This document shows, in pieces, positions 26,778 through 34,034 of a stretch of 64,000 nt of DNA. Position numbers and translations under genes: made by a program. Source of the DNA: Bacteroidales bacterium (GTDB taxonomy: Bacteria; Bacteroidota; Bacteroidia; Bacteroidales; F082); NCBI GenBank assembly GCA_016285355.1, contig JAEEQP010000002.1, forward strand, positions 1 to 64,000, read 5' to 3'. Below the pieces are notes generated by a model. It was given only the letters and a program-made list of their open reading frames with translations. It had not been told where the DNA came from and made no database searches. The stretch's first letter is position 1. Every line of letters begins with the position of its first letter.

Positions 26778-26802
26778 CCGTTCTTGCGAATTTGCGATTC
26801 GG
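26778..26802 (+). repeat. 25-base direct repeat, left copy
   Basis: It matches 27625-27649 at 24 of 25 positions; the core is TTCTTGCGAATTTGC. The two copies bracket the small-protein/DUF6169 module. Confidence 0.75.
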
Positions 26803-26866
26803 GAACCGTGAATATCAGCATTTGCAATGCGGGAATGATTTAAAATCAACCTAATCAAGTCCAGAA

Positions 26867-26902
26867 AAGGCGGCCTTCAGTTTTTGAGGGCCGCCTTGTT
26901 TT
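26867..26902 (+). terminator. Rho-independent terminator
   Basis: AAGGCGGCC (26867-26875) pairs with GGCCGCCTT (26889-26897), followed by GTTTTAT. It could end transcription from the truncated secreted-protein locus. Confidence 0.8.
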
Positions 26903-26923
26903 ATCGTTTTCGTCAGGAAAGCC

Positions 26924-26953
26924 TTGACGTTTAGGAAATAATATGTATCTTTG
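26924..26953 (+). promoter_or_regulatory. Bacteroidota promoter for the small-protein/DUF6169 module
   Basis: TTG at 26924-26926 and TATCTTTG at 26946-26953 are 19 bases apart. The first start codon follows 28 bases later. Confidence 0.7.
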
Positions 26954-26981
26954 CGCCCAGAAACTCATAATACACAAGGAA

Positions 26982-27134
26982 ATGGAAGCAACCACGACAA
27001 AGCCGAAGAACTTCGTTCCCCGCCTGCTTCAGTTCAAGCGGGAGATGAGAGAATGCATCCAAAACGGGGCCAATCATGAAGAAATGAAACGAATAGCTGA
27101 CAAGTATGGTTTCCAATTCGCAAAACCCATATAA
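26982..27134 (+). CDS. Small helical protein paired with DUF6169
   Basis: I choose the ATG at 26982 (50 residues, MEATTTKPKNFVPRLLQFKR), because the upstream in-frame extension overlaps the promoter. The protein is basic and helical, with LQFKREMRECIQNGA and HEEMKRIADKYGFQF as probable helices. No known domain is recognised. It overlaps the DUF6169 frame by 29 bases, so the two are translationally linked. A small helical protein followed by a larger partner is reminiscent of toxin-antitoxin arrangements, but nothing else supports that. Confidence 0.6.
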   Translation: MEATTTKPKNFVPRLLQFKREMRECIQNGANHEEMKRIADKYGFQFAKPI

Positions 27135-27591
27135 GGTAATCGAGGAGAATCCACTTGACTACTCTTTTGTCAGCAGGGACGGTATCAACTATCACCTGTA
27201 TTTTACCCCGATAAGCAGCATATATCCCGATTTGGTGAACACTTACTCGTTCAGCATCGAGCGAGAGGGTACGAATCCTCACCCCATCGACCTTCGTATT
27301 GCCGCTACTGTCGTCCATATATTGCGCCGTTTCTTTTAGACTATTGAGAACGCTATGATTATGGTGTGCGACAGCACCGACGGCAAACAACATAAGCGCC
27401 GAAACCTGTTCGACCATTGGTTCCGTTATTACAACGACGGGACATTGACCACTATCAATGCTGAGGTGGGCGAAGGCGATTACGAATTGTTGCTATCCAT
27501 CTATTTCAGAAAGGACAATCCCTACAAACAGCAGTTGATTAAGGCCTTTGGCGACTTGTTGAGCCAAAACTATTACGAAATCGTCGTCTAA
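27106..27591 (+). pseudogene. DUF6169 family gene split by an in-frame amber codon
   Basis: Residues 1-77 (MVSNSQNPYKVIEENPLDYS to VVHILRRFF) and the segment from 27340 on (ENAMIMVCDSTDGKQHKRR to SQNYYEIVV) are in the same frame. They are separated only by TAG at 27337-27339. Joined, they give about 161 residues with the layout I recall for DUF6169: an N-terminal YSFxxxxGxxYxxYF region, FSFSIE, then VCDSTDGKQHxRRxLFxxWF. TAG is a normal stop elsewhere here (for example lpxD), so this looks like a recent nonsense mutation. A reinitiating ATG at 27355 could still yield the C-terminal half. DUF6169 has no known function. Confidence 0.65.
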
Positions 27592-27624
27592 CCTTTTAAA
27601 AATCCAAATTGAACGAAAAATGCT

Positions 27625-27649
27625 CCGTTCTTGCGAATTTGCAATTCGG
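27625..27649 (+). repeat. 25-base direct repeat, right copy
   Basis: It matches 26778-26802 at 24 of 25 positions, about 850 bases away. Confidence 0.75.
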
Positions 27650-27686
27650 AAGCTGTGAGGAGGGAATTTTCAATTCCCACATAATT

Positions 27687-27715
27687 GTAGAGACGCCACG
27701 TTGTGGCGCCTCTGC
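27687..27715. repeat. GTAGAGACG palindromic repeat, copy 2
   Basis: GTAGAGACGCCAC (27687-27699) and GTGGCGCCTCTGC (27703-27715) pair with a few mismatches and are followed by a run of nine T. This copy could double as a plus-strand terminator for the DUF6169 module. Confidence 0.75.
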
Positions 27716-27737
27716 TTTTTTTTGTGCCTGCCGGGGT

Positions 27738-27779
27738 GCTGCCGTAGGTCGCGACGCTGCCGTAGGTCGCGACCTACGG
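27738..27779. repeat. Tandem and palindromic CGTAGGTCGCGAC repeat
   Basis: GCTGCCGTAGGTCGCGAC occurs twice in tandem (27738-27755, 27756-27773). The second copy is part of a perfect 20-base palindrome CCGTAGGTCGCGACCTACGG (27760-27779). Confidence 0.85.
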
Positions 27780-27826
27780 TTACGGGTAGTTGCGTCTTTC
27801 AGACACAGGGGCGTGTGGTGGCAACC

Positions 27827-27862
27827 AAAAAAAACGGGGCGGAAGGCTCCGTCCCGTTTTTG
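27827..27862 (-). terminator. Rho-independent terminator of the Hsp20 gene
   Basis: On the minus strand AAAACGGGACGG pairs with CCGCCCCGTTTT with one mismatch, followed by a long T-run. It lies about 20 bases after the stop codon. Confidence 0.88.
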
Positions 27863-27881
27863 GGGTTGTTTTGGCAAGGCT

Positions 27882-28307
27882 TTAGCCGATCTCGATGGTC
27901 TGCACGGCCTGCTTCTTCTCTTCGACGGTCACCTTCGGGATGACGATGTCGAGGATGCCGTTTTCAACCTTCGCGCTGATTTGCTCCTTGTGGATGTCGT
28001 CAGGCAGCATCACGGTCTGGCGGAAGTGTTCGACCGAGAACTCGTGACGCAGGTAGCGCATCTCTTCTTTGTTCTCCTTCTTCTCGTTCTTCGTCTCCTT
28101 GTCCATCTCAACGACGAGGTTGCCTTCGGCGTCGATGTTCAGTTTCACATCTTCCTTGGTGAGGCCAGGGATGCAGAGTTCGAGTTTGTAGTTGTCCTTC
28201 GTCTCCATGATATTCATGCGAGGGGTTGAATAAGTCGTGTCGTTCCAGTTCATCAATTCGTTGAACAGTGTAGGCATGAAGTCCTGATTTCTTCTAGTTA
28301 CTAACAT
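27882..28307 (-). CDS. Hsp20/alpha-crystallin family small heat shock protein
   Basis: The 141-residue protein is an ATP-independent holdase that binds unfolding proteins. The alpha-crystallin domain runs from about residue 32 (YSTPRMNIMETKDNYKLELC) to about 133, with the family pattern IPGLTKEDVKLNIDAEGNLVV and the late segment VENGILDIVIPK. The N-terminal arm (MLVTRRNQDFMPTLFNELMN) is short, as in other Bacteroidota members. It is monocistronic with its own terminator. The upstream 320 bases contain repeat arrays but no certain promoter. Confidence 0.93.
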   Translation of the reverse strand: MLVTRRNQDFMPTLFNELMNWNDTTYSTPRMNIMETKDNYKLELCIPGLTKEDVKLNIDAEGNLVVEMDKETKNEKKENKEEMRYLRHEFSVEHFRQTVMLPDDIHKEQISAKVENGILDIVIPKVTVEEKKQAVQTIEIG

Positions 28308-28365
28308 GGTTTTAATCTCCTATTTTTATTGTTGATTGTTTAATTGTTTAATCGTTGTGTTTGTT

Positions 28366-28450
28366 GACTCGGGACTTCGGGACGCGTGACACGGGACTTG
28401 GTTTTGGCTTTAGAAGGTCTCGCGTCTCGTGTCTCGCAGTCTCGCGTCCT
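28366..28450. repeat. Inverted arms of degenerate heptamers, element A
   Basis: About five GGACNNN-type heptamers (28366-28400) face GTCTCGN-type heptamers (about 28418-28450) across a short spacer containing GGCTTTAGAAG. The same architecture and a GCTTTA spacer recur at 32641-32728. Confidence 0.6.
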
Positions 28451-28602
28451 TCATCGACGACTCGCCATAGTCAAATTCTTTGCCAAGGCCAAAAATGGGT
28501 CAAATCACTTGTTTTTAATGACAAAATTTCCGATTATAGCAAAAATAGGTTGAAAATTGCTGACAAAATTTCCGAAACAGACCGTTTTAAGCCTTTATTC
28601 CG

Positions 28603-28610
28603 TACTTTTG
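28603..28610 (+). promoter_or_regulatory. -7 box (TACTTTTG) for the MFS transporter
   Basis: TACTTTTG lies 23 bases before the ATG at 28634. No clear -33 element is seen. Confidence 0.5.
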
Positions 28611-28633
28611 CCACTTGAAAACGATTCTTAATC

Positions 28634-29827
28634 ATGGAAGAAAAACTGTTCAATAAGAATTACCTGTGCCTTTGTGCGGCCAACTTCTTGTTTTTCTTTT
28701 CGTTCTACCTGTTACTGCCCGTGTTGCCTTTCTTCATCATGGAGAAGTTTCAGGCGGGCAATGCAGTGATTGGCACGGTCATCTCTTGTTACACCTTAGC
28801 CACTTTGGTTGTGCGGCCTTTCTCGGGCTACATGATGGACACCTTCAAGCGTAAACCATTGTATCTGTTGGCTTTGTCGATTTTTACAGCGGTGTTTTTA
28901 GGCTATCTCTTTGCGGCAACCATCACCTTATTAATTATTATCCGCATCGTGCACGGTTTGGCTTTCGGCCTCACTTCAGTGGGCGGCAACACTTTGGTCA
29001 TCGATGTGGTGCCGTCGGAGCATAGGGGAGAGGGCATCGGCTATTATGGTGTGGCCAACAACATCGCCATGGCGGTCGGGCCGATGACGGGCTTGTTCGT
29101 TTATGAGCGTTTCAGTTTCAACGCTATCTTCTTGGGGTGCATGGGCTGTAGTCTTTTGGCTACCTTGTTTGCTTCTAGAATACACACACGGGTGCGTCCA
29201 CCCGTCAAGCGTCCACCTATTTCGTTGGACCGATTTATATTGATCAAAGGTCTGTTGGCCGGTGTTTCATTCACCTTGCTGGCTTTTGCTTACGGACAGA
29301 TTTCTAATTATATCGCACTCTATGCCAAGGACATGGGTCTGACCATCAGCAGTGGCCTGTTCTTCACGGTGTATGCCGTCGGCCTGATAGCCTCGCGACT
29401 GTTTGCGGGCAAGATGGTGGATAAAGGCAAGGTGACGCAGACCATCACTTTGGGTTTGGGTATCACTGTTTTGGCTTTGTTAGGATTGGGTATGTGCCAC
29501 CATTGCAATGCATTGGGCACAGACTACACCGCAGTGGCTTTCCTGTTGATTGCGCTATGTTGCGGTTTGGGTTTTGGCGCGGCGTTCCCAGCTTTCAATG
29601 CCTTGTTCATCAATTTGGGAACCAACGCGCAGCGCGGCACGGCCACATCTACCTATCTCACTACTTGGGATTTAGGTCTTGGCATCGGCATCTTCTCCGG
29701 TGGCATGTTGGCCGAACATTTCTCGTTTTCGGCGGCTTATTTGGTGGCCTCGGCCTCGGTGTTGGTCTCGCTGATTTTCTTTGTGATTGTTGTTGCACCA
29801 CATTATCAGCGGAATAAATTGCGGTAA
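28634..29827 (+). CDS. Major facilitator superfamily transporter
   Basis: The 397-residue protein has 12 predicted membrane segments and the MFS loop motif between helices 2 and 3 (SGYMMDTFKRKPLYL). The half-repeat is visible again as AGKMVDKGKVTQT. Position and sequence resemble small-molecule or drug efflux members of the MFS. The substrate is unknown. It has its own -7 box and is followed by an EEP-family gene with a separate promoter, so it is probably monocistronic. Confidence 0.9.
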   Translation: MEEKLFNKNYLCLCAANFLFFFSFYLLLPVLPFFIMEKFQAGNAVIGTVISCYTLATLVVRPFSGYMMDTFKRKPLYLLALSIFTAVFLGYLFAATITLLIIIRIVHGLAFGLTSVGGNTLVIDVVPSEHRGEGIGYYGVANNIAMAVGPMTGLFVYERFSFNAIFLGCMGCSLLATLFASRIHTRVRPPVKRPPISLDRFILIKGLLAGVSFTLLAFAYGQISNYIALYAKDMGLTISSGLFFTVYAVGLIASRLFAGKMVDKGKVTQTITLGLGITVLALLGLGMCHHCNALGTDYTAVAFLLIALCCGLGFGAAFPAFNALFINLGTNAQRGTATSTYLTTWDLGLGIGIFSGGMLAEHFSFSAAYLVASASVLVSLIFFVIVVAPHYQRNKLR

Positions 29828-29852
29828 TTGTTCGCTCGAAATGAATTTTTTC

Positions 29853-29860
29853 TACTTTTG
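29853..29860 (+). promoter_or_regulatory. -7 box (TACTTTTG) for the EEP-family gene
   Basis: TACTTTTG lies 22 bases before the ATG at 29883. TTG at 29828-29830 is a possible -33 element with 22-base spacing. It supports the 29883 start over the longer frame. Confidence 0.6.
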
Positions 29861-29882
29861 CCCCAACAAAAATTTCTTTCCA

Positions 29883-30836
29883 ATGAAAAAACTCATCCTT
29901 TTTGCCCTCCTTGTGGCCTCATTGCAACTTTCCGCCCAGCAAATGCTTGTTGGCTCCTACAACATCCGTTACAAGAACAAGAACGACAGCATCAATGGCG
30001 AAGTGTGGCAGAAACGCTGTCAGGTCATCTGCGACCAAGTGAACTTCATAGCACCCGACATTTTTGGCACGCAGGAAGTGTTGTACGGCCAGCTCAATGA
30101 CATGATGAAAACTTTGGATGGCTATGATTACATTGGTATCGGTCGTGACGATGGCGAACATGGTGGCGAACATGAGGCTATTTTCTACAAAAAAGACCGC
30201 TTACAATTGCTCGACCATGGCGATTTCTGGCTTAATGAAACTCCTGAAAAGCCTGCCTTGGGATGGGATGCTGCATGTATCCGTATCTGCACTTGGGGGA
30301 AGTTCTGCCATATTAACCAGCCTCCGCAACCGCGACATGGTTTATTTGGAAAAAAGAAGCCAAAACGTGATGATTTCTATTTTTTCAATCTCCACATGGA
30401 CCATGTGGGTGTGGTGGCACGGCGTGAGGCAGCCAAACTTATCGTGCAGAAAATTCGTGAGATAGCCCAAGGTTATCCTGTCATCGTCACTGGCGACTTC
30501 AACGTGGACCAAACCAATGAGATTTACACGATTTTCACTGAATCAGGTTTGCTGAAAGACTCTTACGATGCCTGTCGCATCCGCTTTGCGGAAAACGGAA
30601 CATTCAATGCGTTTAAGACGGAATACTATACTACAAGTCGTATTGATCATATCTTCGTGTCGCCCATCATGAATGTGGAGGCATACGGTGTGCTGACCAA
30701 CAGCTATTGGACTCCCGATGACGACCCCGACAATACCATTAAGGGTTCAGACGCGCCGCAGGAAATCTCGTTTGACACTTACATCCGCCGTAATCCTTCT
30801 GACCATTATCCAGTGTTTGTGAGGTTGAAATTGTAA
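29883..30836 (+). CDS. Secreted endonuclease/exonuclease/phosphatase family protein
   Basis: I start at the ATG at 29883 (317 residues), because MKKLILFALLVASLQLSAQQ is a signal peptide and the longer frame would run through the promoter. EEP-fold motifs are in order: YNIRYKNKND (N), FGTQEV (metal-binding Glu), YFFNLHMDH (His), VTGDFNVDQTN (Asp/Asn), SRIDHIFVS (Asp) and PSDHYPVFV (catalytic His). These are Mg-dependent phosphodiesterases or phosphatases. In Bacteroidota such periplasmic proteins are often annotated as endonucleases without proof of substrate. Confidence 0.87.
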   Translation: MKKLILFALLVASLQLSAQQMLVGSYNIRYKNKNDSINGEVWQKRCQVICDQVNFIAPDIFGTQEVLYGQLNDMMKTLDGYDYIGIGRDDGEHGGEHEAIFYKKDRLQLLDHGDFWLNETPEKPALGWDAACIRICTWGKFCHINQPPQPRHGLFGKKKPKRDDFYFFNLHMDHVGVVARREAAKLIVQKIREIAQGYPVIVTGDFNVDQTNEIYTIFTESGLLKDSYDACRIRFAENGTFNAFKTEYYTTSRIDHIFVSPIMNVEAYGVLTNSYWTPDDDPDNTIKGSDAPQEISFDTYIRRNPSDHYPVFVRLKL

Positions 30837-30845
30837 TTGTTTTTG

Positions 30846-30978
30846 TCACAAAACATACAAAACTGTCAAAACCTGTTGTTCGGGTGGGAAGCACGCCAAC
30901 CGGCTGCTTCCCAGCGGCGACACGGTTGTGGAGCCGCTATACGTAAACATTGTTTTGCAAGTTTTGAGGGTTTTGTGA
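30846..30978. repeat. 133-base nested inverted repeat between convergent genes
   Basis: The outer arms TCACAAAAC (30846-30854) and GTTTTGTGA (30970-30978) are supported by further AAAAC/GTTTT pairs inside. The centre carries TGGGAAGC/GCTTCCCA (30885-30892, 30906-30913). It fills almost the whole gap between two convergent genes and may end both transcripts. Confidence 0.65.
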
Positions 30979-31866
30979 TTAAACCTTCTGTCGTCGTTTT
31001 ATTTCGCTCAAAGTTTGCAGCACCACCGAAATGATTATCAGTGCAATACCGATGCAAAACGAGAAATTCAACTCCTTGTATTCTTTGAAGATGAACATGG
31101 AGAGGATGATACTGTAAACAGGCTCCAGATTGTAGGTCAGGTTGACAGTAAAAGCTGGAATCTTTTGAAGGACAATGATTTGCAATAGGCAGAGACCGAT
31201 GGTACACACCACAACCATAAAAGCGAGATAAGGATAATCCATGCCGACGGGATAAAGTCGCCCGACAGGAATAAATATATTATAAATAGGTATCAGGCAG
31301 GTCAACCCGATGAGACCGCCAATCATTTCCCAAAGCAACATGTTTTTGGCCTCGTAATGCTTGCCTACTCTTTGGTTTGCAATGGCAAACAAGGCATAAA
31401 GCGCGGATGAAATCACACCTAAGGCAATACCCAAACGGTAACGTGAATCGAATTGAAAGATAAGATAGATTCCAAGGATGGTGAGCAGACTGAACAGGAA
31501 CTCGCGCCCCGAAAAACGGTGTCTGTTAATGATAGGTTCAAACAAGGCTGTGAAGAATCCGACCAAAGAAAAACATACCACCCCGATGCTGACGTTGGAT
31601 GCCTTGATGCTGGCATAGAAAAACACCCAATGCAGGCAGAGCAACATGCCCACACCGCCCATCTGCAAAATGTCCTTAAATCTGTATTTCTGTAAAGACG
31701 CACGGCCGTGCGTCTCTACAGACAGATAAATCCACATAATCAATGCAGCCGCAGCCATGCGCCACCAAACCAAAATGGCCGAATCCAAAGTGATGAGTCG
31801 CCCCAACACGCCTGTGAAACCCGCGATGAACACAGAGAGATGCAGCAGGAAATAGTCTTTTTTCAT
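30979..31866 (-). CDS. EamA/DMT-family transporter carrying an in-frame palindromic repeat
   Basis: The 295-residue protein has ten membrane segments in two EamA repeats and begins MKKDYFLLHLSVFIAGFTGV. It is a drug/metabolite transporter of unknown substrate. Residues 49-60 (SVETHGRASLQK), in the loop between helices 2 and 3, are encoded by a GTAGAGACG-family palindrome (31689-31722). The repeat keeps the frame open and falls in a tolerant loop. The start overlaps the stop of the RNA methyltransferase gene by 4 bases, so the two are coupled. Confidence 0.87.
   Translation of the reverse strand: MKKDYFLLHLSVFIAGFTGVLGRLITLDSAILVWWRMAAAALIMWIYLSVETHGRASLQKYRFKDILQMGGVGMLLCLHWVFFYASIKASNVSIGVVCFSLVGFFTALFEPIINRHRFSGREFLFSLLTILGIYLIFQFDSRYRLGIALGVISSALYALFAIANQRVGKHYEAKNMLLWEMIGGLIGLTCLIPIYNIFIPVGRLYPVGMDYPYLAFMVVVCTIGLCLLQIIVLQKIPAFTVNLTYNLEPVYSIILSMFIFKEYKELNFSFCIGIALIIISVVLQTLSEIKRRQKV
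31689..31722. repeat. GTAGAGACG palindromic repeat, copy 3 (inside a gene)
   Basis: TCTGTAAAGACGCACG and CGTGCGTCTCTACAGA form a 34-base palindrome with one mismatched pair, wholly within the EamA reading frame. Confidence 0.88.
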
Positions 31867-32633
31867 GGTTTTCTCCTTTGGCGAATGGCCTCAAAAGTGA
31901 CGATGGCGGTGGTCACCGACACATTGAGCGAGTCGGCGATGCCGTTCATGGGGAGGATGATGTTTTGGTCGGCGGCCTCGACCCAAGCCTCGGAGATGCC
32001 AGTGGCTTCAGTGCCCATCACAAGAGCGGAAGCTTTGTGGAAATCGGCGTCAAGGTAGTCGATGGAGGCCTTGAGATAGGTGCAGTAGATAGTTATGTTG
32101 TTATTTTTCAGCCAACTAATGCACTCTTCAGTGGAACAGACATAAACAGGCACACTGAAGATGCAGCCGATACTCGCGCGAATGGCGTTGGGATTAAACA
32201 AATCTGTGGCAGGGTCGGCCACGATGACGGCATCGACTCCTGCGGCATCGGCGGTGCGCATCACTGCACCGAGGTTGCCAGGCTTCTCCACAGTTTCCAA
32301 CACTATAATCAGCGCGTCTTTCTTAGGCTTGAACTCACTGAGGCTCTTGTATTTGGGTATAGCCACGGCCAAGAGTCCGTCGCTGCCTTCGCGGTAGGCG
32401 ATTTTGTCGAAGACTTCCTCGGTTACGGTCTCTGTGAAGGTGGCTTTAATCTTAATTGGCTCACGCAATAACGGCTCGCACACATACAATTGCTCAATTT
32501 CGAAGCCGCAGGCTTGAGCACGCTCAATCTCGCGTTGTCCCTCAATCAGGATGCGGTTCTGCTCGCGGCGTTCGGAGGCCTTTTGCAACTTAACGAGGTT
32601 TTTTATCTTTGGGTTGGTTTTGCTGGTGATCAT
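31863..32633 (-). CDS. SpoU/TrmH-family RNA 2'-O-methyltransferase
   Basis: This 256-residue SPOUT enzyme methylates a ribose 2'-OH in tRNA or rRNA with SAM. An N-terminal substrate-binding domain (about 1-95) is followed by the knotted catalytic domain with its three motifs: GNLGAVMRTADAAG, VMGTEATGISEAWVE and LPMNGIADSLNVSV. The exact nucleotide cannot be read from sequence. It is upstream of and overlaps the EamA gene. A block of heptamer repeats lies just before its start. Confidence 0.92.
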   Translation of the reverse strand: MITSKTNPKIKNLVKLQKASERREQNRILIEGQREIERAQACGFEIEQLYVCEPLLREPIKIKATFTETVTEEVFDKIAYREGSDGLLAVAIPKYKSLSEFKPKKDALIIVLETVEKPGNLGAVMRTADAAGVDAVIVADPATDLFNPNAIRASIGCIFSVPVYVCSTEECISWLKNNNITIYCTYLKASIDYLDADFHKASALVMGTEATGISEAWVEAADQNIILPMNGIADSLNVSVTTAIVTFEAIRQRRKP

Positions 32634-32640
32634 GGATTTA

Positions 32641-32728
32641 GGACTTAAGACTTAGGACTTAGGACATGGGACTTGGGACATTTGCTTTAATCTTCTGGCT
32701 TCTGTCCTTTGTCCTCGGTCCTCTGTCC
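32641..32728. repeat. Inverted arms of degenerate heptamers, element B
   Basis: Six GGACTTA-like heptamers (32641-32682) are followed by a spacer with GCTTTAATCTTCTGGC and four TCTGTCC-like heptamers in the opposite sense (32701-32728). The right arm encodes the last residues of the neighbouring minus-strand gene. Confidence 0.75.
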
Positions 32729-33076
32729 TTTATTATTTTCGAGATAGGAGATAAAGGCACCAATAGCATTAGAAAGTGATTTGCATCTTTTGTTTAATTC
32801 CATTGCTGTTTCTTCGGAACAATAACCGAGTTTCGGGCATAGATAAAGCATGTTCCTTACTTCGTTGCAACTACCACGAGCAATTCTTAAGTAACGAATC
32901 ATTGTCCTGTCTGAGTTGTATCCGCTACCCTCGGCAATGTTGTTGGAAATGGAAATGGCAGCACGTTGTATTTGGTCACGGAAGCCATAACCCTTATTGT
33001 TATTTAGCAAAGCGTAAACTGCCAAAGCAATTTCTTGCGCATCTTGCCAAATTCTTAATTCCTCAAATGGACGCAT
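32687..33076 (-). CDS. Four helix bundle protein (23S rRNA intervening-sequence type)
   Basis: The 129-residue protein matches the four-helix-bundle family first seen in 23S rRNA intervening sequences: MRPFEELRIWQDAQEIALAV, FRDQIQRAAISISNNIAEG, YLRIARGSCNEVRNMLYL. Here it is a free-standing chromosomal gene, as is common in Bacteroidota. Its function is unknown; a nucleic-acid link has been proposed. The last 14 or so residues (KGQRTEDKGQKPED) are not part of the family fold and are encoded by the heptamer repeat, so they look like an acquired tail. Confidence 0.88.
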   Translation of the reverse strand: MRPFEELRIWQDAQEIALAVYALLNNNKGYGFRDQIQRAAISISNNIAEGSGYNSDRTMIRYLRIARGSCNEVRNMLYLCPKLGYCSEETAMELNKRCKSLSNAIGAFISYLENNKGQRTEDKGQKPED

Positions 33077-33103
33077 ATTATTTGTATGTTATATTGTTAA
33101 TTA

Positions 33104-34030
33104 TCAATGCTTTTCCACCTGTCTTCCGTCCTCTGTCCTTCGTCCTCTGTCTTCCGTCCTCATTTGCGATAGCACCAATCCAACCACAACCACCAAAATG
33201 CCGACAATTTTGTTCATCGTCAAGGCTTCAATGGCAAGGAGATAACTGAATATGGCCGTAAAGACAGGAATCAGGTTGGAATAGACATTGGCTCGCGAAG
33301 CACCGAGTTTGCTGAAGGCGAAAGCCCATAGGGCGTAAGCACCAGCACTGCAGAAGATACCTAAACAGACCAAAGGGACGATATAGACACTGACATTAGC
33401 AAAGTTGGAAGGCTCGAAATGCTCCATAATGAAGACCAAGGGAATGAAGTAAATCATGCCGACGATGTTTTGCATCCAAGTGATGGTCAAGGGTTTATAG
33501 AGTTTGGTGAGTCGAATCAAAGCGATGGAATAACCTACCGCTACAATCACTGACCCGCAAAGGAAGAGAATACCCTTGGGCGAGGCGGTGAGCTCGAGAT
33601 TTTTGTTGAGCAGCATGATGATGACGCCAACAAAGGAAATGATAAAGCCCACGATGTTCATGGGAGTGAGTCGCTCCTTGAGGAAGATGCGTGCCGCGAT
33701 AGGCGTCACCAAAGGGATGAGAGCGATGATGCCGGCCCCGATGACGGGAGAGGAGTTCTTCAATCCGTAGCCTTCGAAGATGAAATAGAGGAAAGGCTCA
33801 AACAAGGCGGCTATGGCGAAAAGCCCTAAGTGCTTACGTTGTATCTTCTCGTTGAGACGGAAGACGAAGAGTATCGTCGTCAGGAAAATGGTGGCCACCA
33901 CGAGGCGCAGGAAAATGGTTGCCGTAGGGTTGAGGTTTTCGTAGACCTGCGTGGACCATACGAACGACATGCCCCAGAAAATCATAGCAAGGATGCCGGC
34001 CAGATGAACGATGGTTGTGCTGTTTTTCAT
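33104..34030 (-). CDS. EamA/DMT-family transporter
   Basis: A 308-residue ten-helix transporter with two EamA repeats, the first starting HLAGILAMIFWGMSFVWSTQ. Key family segments include FLRLVVATIFLTTILF and GVIIMLLNKN. The substrate is unknown. Its C-terminal tail after the last helix (RTEDRGRRTEDGRQVEKH) is encoded by heptamer repeats like those ending the gene at 32687. It has a minus-strand promoter and is divergent from the lipoprotein gene at 34153. Confidence 0.9.
   Translation of the reverse strand: MKNSTTIVHLAGILAMIFWGMSFVWSTQVYENLNPTATIFLRLVVATIFLTTILFVFRLNEKIQRKHLGLFAIAALFEPFLYFIFEGYGLKNSSPVIGAGIIALIPLVTPIAARIFLKERLTPMNIVGFIISFVGVIIMLLNKNLELTASPKGILFLCGSVIVAVGYSIALIRLTKLYKPLTITWMQNIVGMIYFIPLVFIMEHFEPSNFANVSVYIVPLVCLGIFCSAGAYALWAFAFSKLGASRANVYSNLIPVFTAIFSYLLAIEALTMNKIVGILVVVVGLVLSQMRTEDRGRRTEDGRQVEKH
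33121..33162. repeat. Heptamer repeat GTCCTNN, six units
   Basis: Six consecutive heptamers (GTCTTCC, GTCCTCT, GTCCTTC, GTCCTCT, GTCTTCC, GTCCTCA) encode most of the C-terminal tail of the EamA transporter. It corresponds to one arm of elements A and B. Confidence 0.75.
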
Positions 34031-34034
34031 GCCG

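Larger units (their letters stand above)
28308..28633. other. 326-base intergenic region holding short-unit repeats and an MFS promoter
   Basis: Next to the Hsp20 start is a TTTAATTG-type octamer run (about 28326-28360). Then comes the inverted heptamer element described separately. The final 150 bases contain two AAAATTTCCG segments and end in the -7 box of the MFS gene (28603-28610). No gene is seen. Confidence 0.5.

Noticed and set aside
27337..27339. TAG recoded as a sense codon in the DUF6169 gene
   Set aside because: TAG ends lpxD and the GT4 gene normally, and no structure or other suppressed TAG was seen.
27609..28229. 206-residue plus-strand frame covering the Hsp20 gene
   Set aside because: It runs through repeats and the terminator and is a shadow of Hsp20.
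32641..32728. Heptamer arrays as a CRISPR
   Set aside because: Units are only seven bases, lack unique spacers, and occur in inverted arms.
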